From Comamonadaceae bacterium (GTDB lineage Bacteria; Pseudomonadota; Gammaproteobacteria; Burkholderiales; Burkholderiaceae_C), in contig CANFLU010000016.1 of assembly GCA_947447975.1 (NCBI GenBank), forward strand, positions 1 to 53,075: a stretch of DNA of 53,075 nt. Reading direction: 5' to 3'. Below are positions 36,000 through 45,717 of this stretch, one piece after another (positions within the stretch are counted from its first letter, which is position 1; each line of letters begins with the position of its first letter). The translations under genes and the position numbers were made by a program. The notes below the pieces were generated by a model that saw only the letters and a list, made by a program, of their open reading frames with translations, did no database searches and had not been told where the DNA came from.

Positions 36000-37400
36000 A
36001 TGTCTGAAGACGGTTTAATGCCGGACGATTTGTTGCCCGACAGGCAACTCGCGCAACTGCGTATTCCGCCCCATTCGATTGAAGGTGAGTCCAGCGTGCT
36101 GGGCGGCCTACTCTTGGACAATAACGCCTGGGACCGCGTTAGCGATGTCTTGCAAGAAGGGGACTTTTACCGTTACGAACACAAGCTAGTGTTCGCCGCT
36201 ATCGGGTCTCTGGTCAACAGCAGCCGCCCGGCCGACGTCATTACGGTGTATGAGCATTTGCAAAGCCAGGGCCATGGTGAAGAGGTCGGCGGATTGGTCT
36301 ATCTCAACTCACTGGCGCAGTACGTGCCCAGCGCAGCCAATATCCGTCGCTACGCCGAAATCGTGCGCGACCGCTCTATCCTGCGCAAGCTGGTCACCGC
36401 CAGCGACGATATTGCCACCAGTGCTTTTAATACGCAGGGACGTGCGGTGTCCGACATCGTGGACCAGGCCGAGCAAAAAATATTCAATATCGGCGAGCAG
36501 GGTAAGCGCAATAGCGACGGTTTTCAAGCCATGGACACCCTGGTCATCAAACTGCTTGATCGCGTGCAGGAGATGGCCGACAACCCCAATGACGTGACCG
36601 GCGTACCTACAGGTTTTTATGACTTGGATCGTATGACCGCAGGCTTGCAGGCAGGCGATTTGGTCGTCTTAGCAGCCCGTCCGTCCATGGGTAAAACCGC
36701 TTTGGCGATCAATATTGCCGAGCATGTAGCGCTGAACGAAGGGCTCCCGGTAGCGGTTTTTTCCATGGAAATGGGCGCTGCGCAACTGGCGGTGCGTATC
36801 GTGGGCTCCATTGGCCGCATTGATCAAAGCCATTTGCGCACCGGCAAGCTGACCGAAGAAGAGTGGCCGCGGCTAACCGAGACGATTGAGAAGCTGCGCA
36901 CCATTTCTCTGCACATCGATGAAAGTGCAGGCCTGAGCTCTGGCGACTTGCGCTCCAGTGCGCGCCGCCTGTCGCGCACTTGCGGGCAACTCGGTTTGAT
37001 TGTCGTGGACTATTTGCAGCTGATGAGCGGCACCAGTGATGGTGAAAACCGCGCCACCGAGCTGGGCGAAATTTCCCGAGGCCTGAAGATGCTGGCACGC
37101 GAACTCAAATGCCCCGTACTCGCCCTGTCGCAGCTCAACCGCAGTGTGGAGCAGCGACCCGACAAACGACCCATGATGAGCGATTTGCGCGAGTCCGGCG
37201 CGATAGAACAGGACGCCGACATCATCATGTTTATTTATCGCGACGAGTACTACACCAAAGAGGCTTGCAAGGAGCCGGGCGTCGCCGAGATCATCATCGC
37301 CAAGCAGCGTAACGGACCCACCGGAACCGTCAAGCTGGCCTTTCTGCGCAATATCACCAAGTTTGAGAACTTGGCGCACGGCGGCGGCGGGGACTTTTAG
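36000..37400 (+). CDS. dnaB: Replicative DNA helicase DnaB
   Basis: 466 residues; AAAAGGATG ends 7-8 nt before the ATG. N-terminal domain (about 20-120) with IEGESSVLGGLLLDNNAWD, a linker, and the RecA-like helicase with Walker A RPSMGKTALAINIA (K232), the VVDYLQLM Walker B and LSQLNRSVEQRPDKRPMMSDLRESG (two halves) containing the arginine-finger region. It unwinds the replication fork as a hexameric ring. No intein. It converges on the PhoH gene with only 9 bases between stops. Confidence 0.98.
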   Translation: MSEDGLMPDDLLPDRQLAQLRIPPHSIEGESSVLGGLLLDNNAWDRVSDVLQEGDFYRYEHKLVFAAIGSLVNSSRPADVITVYEHLQSQGHGEEVGGLVYLNSLAQYVPSAANIRRYAEIVRDRSILRKLVTASDDIATSAFNTQGRAVSDIVDQAEQKIFNIGEQGKRNSDGFQAMDTLVIKLLDRVQEMADNPNDVTGVPTGFYDLDRMTAGLQAGDLVVLAARPSMGKTALAINIAEHVALNEGLPVAVFSMEMGAAQLAVRIVGSIGRIDQSHLRTGKLTEEEWPRLTETIEKLRTISLHIDESAGLSSGDLRSSARRLSRTCGQLGLIVVDYLQLMSGTSDGENRATELGEISRGLKMLARELKCPVLALSQLNRSVEQRPDKRPMMSDLRESGAIEQDADIIMFIYRDEYYTKEACKEPGVAEIIIAKQRNGPTGTVKLAFLRNITKFENLAHGGGGDF

Positions 37401-37409
37401 GCGGCTTAC

Positions 37410-39140
37410 CTACAGCACCTCACTGGCGAAGTCGGCCAGGCGGGAGCGCTCGCCGCGCGCCAGGGTGATGTGGCCACCGTGTGGCCAGCCTTTGAAGCGG
37501 TCCACCGCGAACGTCAGGCCCGACGAGCCTTCCGTCAGATAAGGCGTGTCAATTTGCGCCAAATTACCCATGCAAACTATTTTGGTGCCTGGCCCTGCAC
37601 GGGTAATCAAGGTTTTCATTTGCTTGGGCGTCAAGTTTTGCGCCTCGTCGATGATGACGTATTTGTTGAGGAAAGTGCGGCCCCGCATGAAGTTCATGCT
37701 CTTGATCTTGATGCGGCTGCGGATCAGCTCTGACGTTGCAGCACGGCCCCATTCGCCAGCACTGCTATCGGTTTTGCCCAGCACTTCTAAGTTGTCGTCT
37801 AGCGCGCCCATCCAGGGGCCCATTTTTTCTTCCTCTGTGCCGGGCAGGAAGCCAATGTCTTCGCCCACGCTCACCGTGGCGCGGGTGACAATAATCTCGG
37901 TGTAGCGCCGGTCATCGAGCACCTGCGTCAGCCCAGCGGCCAGCGCCATCAAGGTCTTGCCGGTGCCCGCGGTACCCGTCAGGGTCACAAAGTCCACGTC
38001 CGGGTCGGTCAGCAAATTCATCGCGAAATTTTGTTCCCGGTTGCGCGTGGTTACGCCCCAGACCGCATTTTTCAAATGGTTGAAATCACGCAAGGTCTTG
38101 AGCACGGCGGTGTTACCACGAATTTCAGTCACGCGGGCATACAAACTGGGCTCGCCGGGCGACTCAAAATAGACAAACTGGTTAATCAGCATCTGCGGCA
38201 CGACAGGGCCGTCAATTTTGTAAAAAGTATGTTGACCTTGCTGCCAACTTTCAATTTTTTGGCCATGCGTGGCCCAAAAATCTAAGGGTAAAGCCATGGC
38301 GCCCGAATACAGCAGATCGCCATCTTCCAAAGTCTTGTCGTTTTGGTAGTCGTCGGTGGCCAAGCCTAGCGCACGGGCTTTGACGCGCATATTGATGTCT
38401 TTAGACACCAGCACCACTTCACGCGGTGCATATTGGGTACGCAAAGCGGCCACCACGCCCAATATTTGGTTGTCCGCTTTACCTTGCGGCAAGCTGCCTG
38501 GCAGGCTGTAGTCCAGCGCCAGGGTTTGAAACATGAGTTTGCCCTTCGCCTCGCGCTGGCCGGTGCTATTGAGCGTAAAGCCGCTACTGATGTCGGCGCC
38601 CGGCGTGCCTGCTAGCGCGTCCAGGGTGCGGCTGGTTTGGCGTGCATTGCGCGCCACTTCGGTCATGCCTTTTTTGTGTCCGTCTAATTCTTCCAGCACA
38701 ATCATCGGCAGAAAAATATCGTGTTCCTCGAAGCGGAACAAACACATCGGGTCGTGCAAGAGCACATTGGTGTCCAGCACGAATAACTTCGCCGGACCGG
38801 TGCGGCGGATTTTTCTCTCTCCACGTCCGCTGGCTTTGGCGCCCGCACCGCTGGGTACCAGGGGCGCCTCGGCGGGCTTTGTGCGGAGATCGGCCTGGGG
38901 CGCACGCGCTTGTGGATAGCTGCTTGCGGGCAGTGCAGCGGTGATGGGGATTACCTGGGCACGCATGGTGGGACTGGCTTGCTGCTCAAGTCGCGCGATC
39001 CGCGCAGGAGCTTTTGCCTCCAATTCACGGGCGGCGGCTGGGCGTTTAGCGCTGGTCGCCTTTCCCTGCGGGATGGACTTGGAGTAAGCGGATGGGGAGA
39101 GTTTGTCAGCGGGCTTGGTCGGCGCGGGTGGCAATGGCAT
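37410..39140 (-). CDS. PIN-domain/PhoH-like ATPase
   Basis: 576 residues. The first 115 are low-complexity Pro/Ala/Lys-rich. A PIN nuclease domain begins at LFVLDTNVLLHDP (about 119-131), with IVLEELDGHKKGMTEVARNAR supplying more acidic residues. The second half is the PhoH ATPase: Walker A GTAGTGKT (near 390), Walker B VIIDEAQNLTPKQMK (near 494) and CMGNLAQIDTPYL. PhoH2-type fusions of this kind act as RNA helicases/RNases. The start is the longest ATG; ATG at residue 59 is an alternative. Terminator of the next gene lies just upstream, so it has its own promoter. Confidence 0.93.
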   Translation of the reverse strand: MPLPPAPTKPADKLSPSAYSKSIPQGKATSAKRPAAARELEAKAPARIARLEQQASPTMRAQVIPITAALPASSYPQARAPQADLRTKPAEAPLVPSGAGAKASGRGERKIRRTGPAKLFVLDTNVLLHDPMCLFRFEEHDIFLPMIVLEELDGHKKGMTEVARNARQTSRTLDALAGTPGADISSGFTLNSTGQREAKGKLMFQTLALDYSLPGSLPQGKADNQILGVVAALRTQYAPREVVLVSKDINMRVKARALGLATDDYQNDKTLEDGDLLYSGAMALPLDFWATHGQKIESWQQGQHTFYKIDGPVVPQMLINQFVYFESPGEPSLYARVTEIRGNTAVLKTLRDFNHLKNAVWGVTTRNREQNFAMNLLTDPDVDFVTLTGTAGTGKTLMALAAGLTQVLDDRRYTEIIVTRATVSVGEDIGFLPGTEEEKMGPWMGALDDNLEVLGKTDSSAGEWGRAATSELIRSRIKIKSMNFMRGRTFLNKYVIIDEAQNLTPKQMKTLITRAGPGTKIVCMGNLAQIDTPYLTEGSSGLTFAVDRFKGWPHGGHITLARGERSRLADFASEVL

Positions 39141-39189
39141 GTCGTAGAACTCAGGAAATAAATATCAGGTGGCAATTAGCGCGGGACAC

Positions 39190-39224
39190 AAAAAAGGCCA
39201 CCTGGGTATGAGGCGGCCTCTTTT
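39190..39224 (-). terminator. Rho-independent terminator of bcp
   Basis: On the minus strand, AGAGGCCGCCT pairs (with one mismatch) with AGGTGGCC and is followed by six T residues (39195-39190). It ends the peroxiredoxin transcript and sits 50 bases before the PhoH start. Confidence 0.8.
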
Positions 39225-39311
39225 GGGGAAGGTATCTTTCGCTGGCATTGAGCCATTATGCATGAGGCCTATGGCAAGAAAATGATGACAAGGAATGCGA
39301 GGATAAATCCT

Positions 39312-39788
39312 TCAAGCCTTGGCCTTGAGCGATTTAACCGCTTGCAATACCTCTTCCACATGCCCCGGTACTTTCAGGCCACGCCACTCTTCCTTGACCA
39401 AGCCATCAGGGCCGATCAGGAAGGTACTGCGTTCGATGCCCTTGACCTTCTTGCCGTACATGATCTTGTTTTTGACCACGCCAAACATATGGCACATTTT
39501 TTCTTCGGTGTCGGCGATCAGTTCAAAAGGCAACTCCAGGCGCGCTTTGAATTCATCATGCGACTTCATGTTGTCGCGCGATACGCCAAATACCTGGCTA
39601 CCAGCCTTCACAAAATCAGCATAATGGTCGCGGAACTGCATAGCTTCGGTGGTGCAGCCGGGCGTGTTGTCCTTGGGGTAAAAATAAAGCACCAGGGTCT
39701 TGCCCACGTGCGAGTTGTTGGTTACCCGCACGCCGCCAGTGGCGTTGGCTTCAAATTCGGGTAGGGGTTTGTTGACAACGATCGCCAT
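39312..39788 (-). CDS. bcp: Peroxiredoxin, Bcp/PrxQ family
   Basis: 158 residues. The peroxidatic cysteine is Cys45 in DNTPGCTTEA; the preceding YFYPKD and later FLIGPDGLVKEEWRG are family landmarks. The resolving cysteine five residues later in E. coli Bcp is missing (Met50 follows Ala49), leaving Cys99 as the only other cysteine. It reduces hydroperoxides in the cytosol, then is recycled by thioredoxin or another thiol. Either a 1-Cys mechanism or a Cys45-Cys99 pair is possible. Ends in its own terminator. Confidence 0.93.
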   Translation of the reverse strand: MAIVVNKPLPEFEANATGGVRVTNNSHVGKTLVLYFYPKDNTPGCTTEAMQFRDHYADFVKAGSQVFGVSRDNMKSHDEFKARLELPFELIADTEEKMCHMFGVVKNKIMYGKKVKGIERSTFLIGPDGLVKEEWRGLKVPGHVEEVLQAVKSLKAKA

Positions 39789-39925
39789 AGGGTATTGAGT
39801 CTCGCGTGCAGAATGTGTCAGGCAAGCCGTCGCGCTGTCGATTGAACTTATTGCGCTGCGGCGTCAACCCGCTATTTTACGCTGAAAAAATGCAAGACTT
39901 TGCGGGGCCTGCCACGCCGCTTGCG

Positions 39926-40291
39926 CTACACCAGTAATGCAGCGACGACTTTACGGCCTTCGGCCGCCAGAAAATTGAAGGTCCGACAAGCCGCAGGGGT
40001 ATCCATGGTTTCCACCCCGATGCGGCGCGCATAGAGCGCGTTGAGCCATTGTGCTTGTGGGAACCGCAGCCGCTCACCGCTGCCAAAAAGCACCAGTTCC
40101 GCCCCCCAGTCCGCAAGGCAGTCAAACTGCGCAGCGCCCATTTGTTCAAAAGTTTCGCAGCCCCAGGCTTGTCGGTGGCCCATGCTGCTTAAAAGCATGC
40201 TGTGCAACACTTTTTCCCCGTTGATGGCGATCCAGCCCGGGCCGTATCCGGTAAGGCTGGGGCCTTGGGCCTGATCAGCTTGCAGTTTCAT
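39926..40291 (-). CDS. Mth938-like (DUF498) protein
   Basis: 121 residues from ATG 40291. The fold's signature GAELVLFGSGERLRFP lies about residues 73-88, with a C-terminal GVETMDTPAACRTFNFLAAEGRKV (two halves) that contains the TxxACRTFN motif of the family shared with mitochondrial NDUFAF3. Bacterial members have no settled function; membrane or respiratory complex assembly has been suggested for the eukaryotic relatives. Divergent from alaA. Confidence 0.87.
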   Translation of the reverse strand: MKLQADQAQGPSLTGYGPGWIAINGEKVLHSMLLSSMGHRQAWGCETFEQMGAAQFDCLADWGAELVLFGSGERLRFPQAQWLNALYARRIGVETMDTPAACRTFNFLAAEGRKVVAALLV

Positions 40292-40394
40292 AGTGGATAA
40301 ATAGCAGCCCAAAGGCCGACCTGTAAAGCGAAAAAGAACTGAACTGTGGTCAAATTATAGGTTTCGTCCTTAGTGCGCCTGCATCGGAGTGCCA

Positions 40395-41624
40395 TTGAAA
40401 ACCATACAAAAATCCGCCAAGCTAGCGAATGTCTGCTATGACATTCGTGGCCCCATCATGGACCGCGCCCGTCAGATGGAAGAAGACGGGCAAAAAATCA
40501 TCAAGCTCAATATCGGAAATCTGGCGGTGTTTGGCTTTGATGCACCGGAAGAAATCCAACAGGACATGATCCGCAATTTGCCCAACTCCGCCGGCTATTC
40601 CGACAGCAAAGGTATTTTTGCGGCGCGCAAAGCGGTCATGCATGAAACCCAAAAGCAGGGGATCAAGGGTGTGGCGCTGGACGATATTTATTTGGGCAAC
40701 GGCGCCAGCGAGCTTATTGTGATGGCCACCAATGGCTTGCTCGATGACGGCGATGAGCTGCTATTGCCTGCGCCGGATTACCCATTGTGGACCGCTGCCG
40801 CCAGCCTTTCAGGCGGTACGCCGGTGCATTACCGCTGCGATGAGGCCAAGGGCTGGATGCCCGATGTAGCCGATATCCGCGCCAAAATCACGCCGCGGAC
40901 CAAAGGCATCGTGGTCATTAACCCGAACAATCCTACCGGCGCACTGTACTCCGACGCTTTGTTGCTGGAGATTGTGGCGATTGCGCGCGAATTTGGATTG
41001 GTGGTGTTTGCCGACGAGGTGTATGACAAAGTTTTGTACGACGGTGTGCGACACACCGCTATTGCATCGCTCAGCCAGGATGTGCTGACGCTAACCTTTA
41101 ATTCACTGTCCAAAAGTTACCGCTCCTGTGGTTACCGTGCCGGATGGTTGGCTTTGTCTGGCGAAAAGCGCCATGCCAAGGACTATATCGAGGGTCTCAA
41201 TATGCTCTCGAATATGCGTTTATGCGCTAACGTCCCGGGCCAATACGCGATTCAGACGGCGCTCGGTGGGTACCAAAGTATCGACGACCTGGTATGTGAA
41301 GGCGGGCGTCTACGCCGCCAGCGCGATTTGGCCTATGAACTGATTACTGCAATTCCCGGCGTCAGCTGCGTCAAGCCGCGTGCCGCGCTGTATATGTTTC
41401 CCCGCCTAGACCCCAAGATGTACCCCATCGTTGACGACCAACAATTTTTCCTTGATGTGTTGCAGGAGACGCGGGTGATGCTGGTTCAAGGTACGGGCTT
41501 TAACTGGGAAGCGCCAGACCACTTTCGGATTGTGTTTTTACCCCATGAGGATGATTTGCGCGAAGCGATCGGGCGTTTGGCGCGGTTTTTGGAGCGGTAC
41601 CGCTTGGCGCATGCAACAACCTAA
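40395..41624 (+). CDS. alaA: Alanine-type aminotransferase (AlaA family, PLP-dependent)
   Basis: 409 residues from TTG 40395, chosen because GGAG (40386-40389) sits 5 nt upstream and homologues begin MKTIQKSAKLANV; GTG 40389 overlaps that site. Fold-type I aminotransferase with NGASELIVMA, NPNNPTGALYS, the aspartate in VFADEVYDKV and the Schiff-base Lys240 in NSLSKSYRSCGYRAGW. It transfers amino groups between pyruvate/alanine and glutamate/2-oxoglutarate. Stands ahead of hom-thrC, as in many betaproteobacteria, and may supply amino donors for that branch. Confidence 0.92.
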   Translation: MKTIQKSAKLANVCYDIRGPIMDRARQMEEDGQKIIKLNIGNLAVFGFDAPEEIQQDMIRNLPNSAGYSDSKGIFAARKAVMHETQKQGIKGVALDDIYLGNGASELIVMATNGLLDDGDELLLPAPDYPLWTAAASLSGGTPVHYRCDEAKGWMPDVADIRAKITPRTKGIVVINPNNPTGALYSDALLLEIVAIAREFGLVVFADEVYDKVLYDGVRHTAIASLSQDVLTLTFNSLSKSYRSCGYRAGWLALSGEKRHAKDYIEGLNMLSNMRLCANVPGQYAIQTALGGYQSIDDLVCEGGRLRRQRDLAYELITAIPGVSCVKPRAALYMFPRLDPKMYPIVDDQQFFLDVLQETRVMLVQGTGFNWEAPDHFRIVFLPHEDDLREAIGRLARFLERYRLAHATT

Positions 41625-41678
41625 ATTGAATCCGGGTAGAGTTTAGTTTTGACAGCGTTATTTTTTAATAAGAGCGAT

Positions 41679-43001
41679 ATGAAACCTATACAAGTAGGAC
41701 TTTTGGGCGTCGGTGTGGTGGGCACCGGGACGTTTAATGTTCTCAAGCGTAACCAGCCTGAGATTCAGCGACGCGCTGGACGCGGAATTGAAATCACCAT
41801 GGTGGCCGATCTAGACACTGAGCGCGCTAGGTCCATCGTTGGCGATGGGGTGGCTGTCGTGAATGATGCCCGCGCCGTGCTTGCGAATCCTGATATTGAC
41901 ATCGTTATTGAGCTTATCGGCGGTTACGGAATCGCCAAGACCTTGGTCATGGATGCCATTGCCGCTGGCAAACATGTGGTGACCGCCAACAAGGCATTAC
42001 TGGCTGTTCACGGTACAGAGATTTTTGCAGCTGCTTCGGCCAAGGGAGTGATCGTTGCCTTTGAAGCAGCCGTGGCCGGTGGTATCCCGATTATCAAAGC
42101 GCTGCGTGAGGGCCTGACTGCTAATCGCATTGAGTGGATTGCAGGCATCATTAACGGAACCACTAATTTCATTCTTTCCGAAATGCGCAGCAAAGGCCTT
42201 GACTTTGCTGATGTACTGAAAGAGGCGCAACGCTTAGGCTATGCCGAAGCCGACCCGACTTTTGATATTGAGGGCGTGGATGCTGGTCACAAAGTGACCA
42301 TCATGTCGGCGATTGCCTATGGCATCCCGGTGCAGTTCGAAAAAGCCTATGTCGAAGGCATTACTAAACTCTCTGCGCAAGATATCCGCTATGCTGAACA
42401 GCTTGGATACCGGATCAAATTGCTGGGAATTGCAAAGCGTCGCGCGCAAGGCATTGAATTGCGCGTTCACCCCAGCTTGGTGCCCTCCAAACGCCTCATC
42501 GCCAACGTCGAGGGCGCGATGAACGCCGTAGTGGTGCAAGGTGATGCGGTGGGTACCACGCTCTACTACGGCAAGGGTGCAGGTTCCGAACCAACAGCCA
42601 GCGCCGTCATTGCCGACCTCGTGGATGTGACGCGCCTGCATACGGCCGACCCGGCGCAGCGCGTGCCGCATCTGGCTTTCCAGCCCGATGCGATGAGCGA
42701 CTTACCGATACTGCCCATGAGCCAGGTCGTCACCAGTTACTACCTGCGCTTGCGCGTGGCCGATCAGGCGGGTGTGTTGGCCAAGGTGACGGGCATATTG
42801 GCCGAGGCGGACATCAGTATCGATGCCGTGTTGCAGCGCGAAGCCGACGAGGTAGACAGAGATAGCGCGAGCCAAACCGATTTGATTATCTTGACGCACG
42901 ACTGCCAGGAAGCGCACATGGATGCCGCACTGGCACGCATGCAGGCATTGCCTACGGTATTGCAAAACATCGTACGTATCCGCAAAGAAGAGTTAGCCTG
43001 A
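41679..43001 (+). CDS. hom: Homoserine dehydrogenase
   Basis: 440 residues from ATG 41679; a TTG 30 bases earlier is less likely. NAD(P)-binding GLLGVGVVGTG at the N-terminus, AAGKHVVTANKALLA (about 103-117) and the substrate-domain motif GIINGTTNFILSEM near residue 165. The catalytic EADPTFDIEGVDAGHKV block follows (about residues 187-205), then a C-terminal ACT domain (from about 350: YYLRLRVADQAGVLAKVTG) for feedback by threonine. Reduces aspartate semialdehyde to homoserine. Its stop overlaps the thrC start. Confidence 0.97.
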   Translation: MKPIQVGLLGVGVVGTGTFNVLKRNQPEIQRRAGRGIEITMVADLDTERARSIVGDGVAVVNDARAVLANPDIDIVIELIGGYGIAKTLVMDAIAAGKHVVTANKALLAVHGTEIFAAASAKGVIVAFEAAVAGGIPIIKALREGLTANRIEWIAGIINGTTNFILSEMRSKGLDFADVLKEAQRLGYAEADPTFDIEGVDAGHKVTIMSAIAYGIPVQFEKAYVEGITKLSAQDIRYAEQLGYRIKLLGIAKRRAQGIELRVHPSLVPSKRLIANVEGAMNAVVVQGDAVGTTLYYGKGAGSEPTASAVIADLVDVTRLHTADPAQRVPHLAFQPDAMSDLPILPMSQVVTSYYLRLRVADQAGVLAKVTGILAEADISIDAVLQREADEVDRDSASQTDLIILTHDCQEAHMDAALARMQALPTVLQNIVRIRKEELA

Positions 43002-44425
43002 TGCAATACATCTCCACCCGCGCTGCACAAGGCCAGGCAGCGCCCAAGCGCTTTTGCGAAATTTTGCTCGAAGGCTTGGCGCCAGATGGCGGTTTGTACC
43101 TGCCTTTGCACTACCCGCAGGTGGGTAGCAGCGAACTAAGGCGCTGGCGCAGCTTGCCGTATGCGGACCTCGCGTTTGAAATTTTGTCTTTGTACGTCGA
43201 TGACATCCCCCCTGATGTTTTGCGCGCCCTGTGTCGCAAAACCTATACCGCCGAAGTATTCGGTACCGATGCCATAGTGCCGCTCAAGCGGCTTGAAGAG
43301 GGCCTGTACCTGGAGGCCTTGTCCAATGGGCCAACGCTGGCTTTCAAAGACATGGCCATGCAGTTACTGGGCAATTTGTTTGAATACGAATTGGCACGAC
43401 GTGGCGAGGAGTTGAATATTTTTGGCGCCACCAGTGGTGACACCGGTAGTGCCGCTGAGTACGCAATGCGAGGTAAAAAAGGCGTGCGCGTGTTCATGAC
43501 CAGCCCGGATGGACGCATGAGCCCGTTTCAGCAAGCGCAGATGTTCAGCCTGCTCGATGACAACATCCATAACCTAGCCATTCGGGGTGTGTTTGACGAT
43601 TGCCAGGACCTGGTCAAAGCGGTCTCTAACGACCTGAGCTTTAAACAACGCTACAAAATCGGTACGGTCAATTCGATAAACTGGGCGCGGCTCATGGCCC
43701 AAGTGGTGTACTACTTTGCTGGTTATTTTCAGGCTACATCCAGCAACAAGGAGCGCGTGTCTTTTTGTGTGCCAAGCGGGAACTTCGGTAATGTATGCGC
43801 CGGCCATGTGGCGCGCATGATGGGTTTGCCCATCGAAAAACTGGTGGTTGCCACCAACGAAAACGACGTGCTCGATGAGTTTTTCCGCACGGGGGTGTAC
43901 CGGGTGCGGGGCAGTGCGGATACGCATGAAACGTCGAGCCCGTCGATGGACATTTCCAAGGCGAGTAACTTTGAGCGCTTTGTGTTTGATTTGCTAGGGC
44001 GAGACAGCGAACGTGTGGCGGGCTTGTTTGGTGCCGGTTTGGCTCGCGACGGTGCATTCGATTTAGGCGCCGACCCCAAGTTTCCCCAGGCCGCACAGGC
44101 GTATGGTTTTGTCAGCGGCAAAAGCACCCATGCTGAGCGCATCGCGACTATTCGCGATACCTGGCAGCGCTTTGGCGTGGTGGTCGAGACCCATACGGCC
44201 GACGGCCTGAAGGTAGCGCAACAACACCGCCAGTCGGGCACTCCCATGGTGGTGCTGGAAACCGCCTTGCCCATCAAGTTCGCATCCTCCATAGTGGAGG
44301 CCCTTGGCCGCGAACCCGAACGTCCGCCTAAGTTTGCGGGTATCGAAGACTTGCCCAAACGTGTGCAGGTGATGGATGCAGATGTGCAGGCGATCAAAGC
44401 CTATATCGCTGCGGCTTGCACCTGA
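43001..44425 (+). CDS. thrC: Threonine synthase
   Basis: 474 residues, ATG overlapping the hom stop in TGATG. PLP lysine in GPTLAFKDMAMQLLG (about residue 113), the phosphate-binding FGATSGDTGSAAEYA loop, and PSGNFGNVCAGHVARMMG. The long form (about 470 residues) with an N-terminal ISTRAAQGQAAPKRF segment is the type found in proteobacteria and yeast. Converts O-phosphohomoserine to threonine. Confidence 0.97.
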   Translation: MQYISTRAAQGQAAPKRFCEILLEGLAPDGGLYLPLHYPQVGSSELRRWRSLPYADLAFEILSLYVDDIPPDVLRALCRKTYTAEVFGTDAIVPLKRLEEGLYLEALSNGPTLAFKDMAMQLLGNLFEYELARRGEELNIFGATSGDTGSAAEYAMRGKKGVRVFMTSPDGRMSPFQQAQMFSLLDDNIHNLAIRGVFDDCQDLVKAVSNDLSFKQRYKIGTVNSINWARLMAQVVYYFAGYFQATSSNKERVSFCVPSGNFGNVCAGHVARMMGLPIEKLVVATNENDVLDEFFRTGVYRVRGSADTHETSSPSMDISKASNFERFVFDLLGRDSERVAGLFGAGLARDGAFDLGADPKFPQAAQAYGFVSGKSTHAERIATIRDTWQRFGVVVETHTADGLKVAQQHRQSGTPMVVLETALPIKFASSIVEALGREPERPPKFAGIEDLPKRVQVMDADVQAIKAYIAAACT

Positions 44426-44434
44426 ACTATCCGC

Positions 44435-45682
44435 ATGTCCGCGACGCCCCGTAGCCCGCTGATACCGCTCGCAACAGCGCTGGCGCAATTGCTTGCGGTC
44501 TTGGACGAACGGCGGGTAGCCACTGAAACGCTTAGCACTTTGCAGGCCGATGGGCGTGTGCTAGCGCAGGATGTGGTGTCCAAGCTGGAAGTGCCGCCGC
44601 AGGACAACAGCTCCATGGATGGTTACGCCTTGCGCTGCGCAGATATTGCGCCGGGGCGTGTATTGCCAGTGTCCCAACGCATACCGGCCGGCAGTCAGGG
44701 CACTCCACTGCAAGCAGGCACGGTAGCCCGCATCTTTACCGGCGCTCCGATTCCGCCGGGTGCAGATGCCGTGGTCATGCAGGAGGATTGCATGGAAGTG
44801 AATGGCTCCGGCCCTTCGGCGCCAGCCATACAGGTGCAGACCCAGGCCCAAGTCGGCCAATGGATACGCCGCCGTGGCGAGGACGTGATGTACGGGTCTA
44901 CGGTTTTGCACTCGGGTTTGCGCTTGGGTCCTGCCGCTCTTGGTATGGCGGCCAGCGTGGGTTTGGCAGATTTACAAGTTGCCTGCAAGCCCCGCGTCGC
45001 TTTGTTTTCAACCGGTGACGAATTGGTGATGCCGGGCACAATGGCACCGCAGGACATGCCAGCGGGCTCTATCTACAACTCCAACCGATTTTTTCTGGCG
45101 GCTTTGCTGCGCCGCATGGGCTGCGAGCTAACGGATATGGGTATAGTCCCCGACCGTTTGGATGCCACCGTACAGGCCTTGCGTGATGCGGCGCAAGCGC
45201 ATGACCTGGTGCTGACCAGTGGCGGCGTGTCGGTGGGCGAAGAAGACCATATCAAACCTGCAGTCCAGCAATTGGGCCGCTTGGACCTGTGGCAAATCGC
45301 CATCAAACCGGGTAAGCCTTTTGCGCATGGACGCGTGGGGGAGGCGCACTTTATTGGCCTGCCCGGTAATCCGGTGTCAAGCTTTGTGACCTTTTTGCTG
45401 CTGGTGCGTCCGTTTTTGCTGCGTATGCAGGGTGTCCAGGACGTGGCCTTGTCCCGCCTAGCGCTGCGCGCAGACTTTGATTGGCCGCGCCCCGACCGGC
45501 GGCAGGAGTTTTTGCGCGTCAGGCGCAATGCGGCAGGCGGTCTGGACCTGTTTCCCAACCAAAGTTCCGGCGTGCTGACCTCGGTGGTTTGGGGCGACGG
45601 TCTGGTGGACAATCCGCCGGGACGCAGCATTGCGCGCGGGGACACGGTGCATTTCATCGGCCTGAGCGACTTGATGGGCTAA
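44435..45682 (+). CDS. moeA: Molybdopterin molybdotransferase MoeA
   Basis: 415 residues. Domain II/N-terminal VPPQDNSSMDGYALR (about 50-64), IFTGAPIPPGADAVVMQE near residue 95-112, and domain III with STGDEL near 190 and TSGGVSVGEEDHIK at about 265. C-terminal domain IV begins near 335. It inserts molybdate into adenylated molybdopterin. Located 9 bases after thrC, with moaD and moaE following. Confidence 0.95.
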   Translation: MSATPRSPLIPLATALAQLLAVLDERRVATETLSTLQADGRVLAQDVVSKLEVPPQDNSSMDGYALRCADIAPGRVLPVSQRIPAGSQGTPLQAGTVARIFTGAPIPPGADAVVMQEDCMEVNGSGPSAPAIQVQTQAQVGQWIRRRGEDVMYGSTVLHSGLRLGPAALGMAASVGLADLQVACKPRVALFSTGDELVMPGTMAPQDMPAGSIYNSNRFFLAALLRRMGCELTDMGIVPDRLDATVQALRDAAQAHDLVLTSGGVSVGEEDHIKPAVQQLGRLDLWQIAIKPGKPFAHGRVGEAHFIGLPGNPVSSFVTFLLLVRPFLLRMQGVQDVALSRLALRADFDWPRPDRRQEFLRVRRNAAGGLDLFPNQSSGVLTSVVWGDGLVDNPPGRSIARGDTVHFIGLSDLMG

Positions 45683-45717
45683 GACCAAGGTGGCGCTTCG
45701 CATTTACAGTTAGCGGT

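Noticed and set aside
41649..41672. TTGACA as -35 of a hom promoter
   Set aside because: No -10-like hexamer lies at 16-18 bp; the AT-rich TTATTTTTTAATAA follows too close. hom may be transcribed from the alaA promoter.
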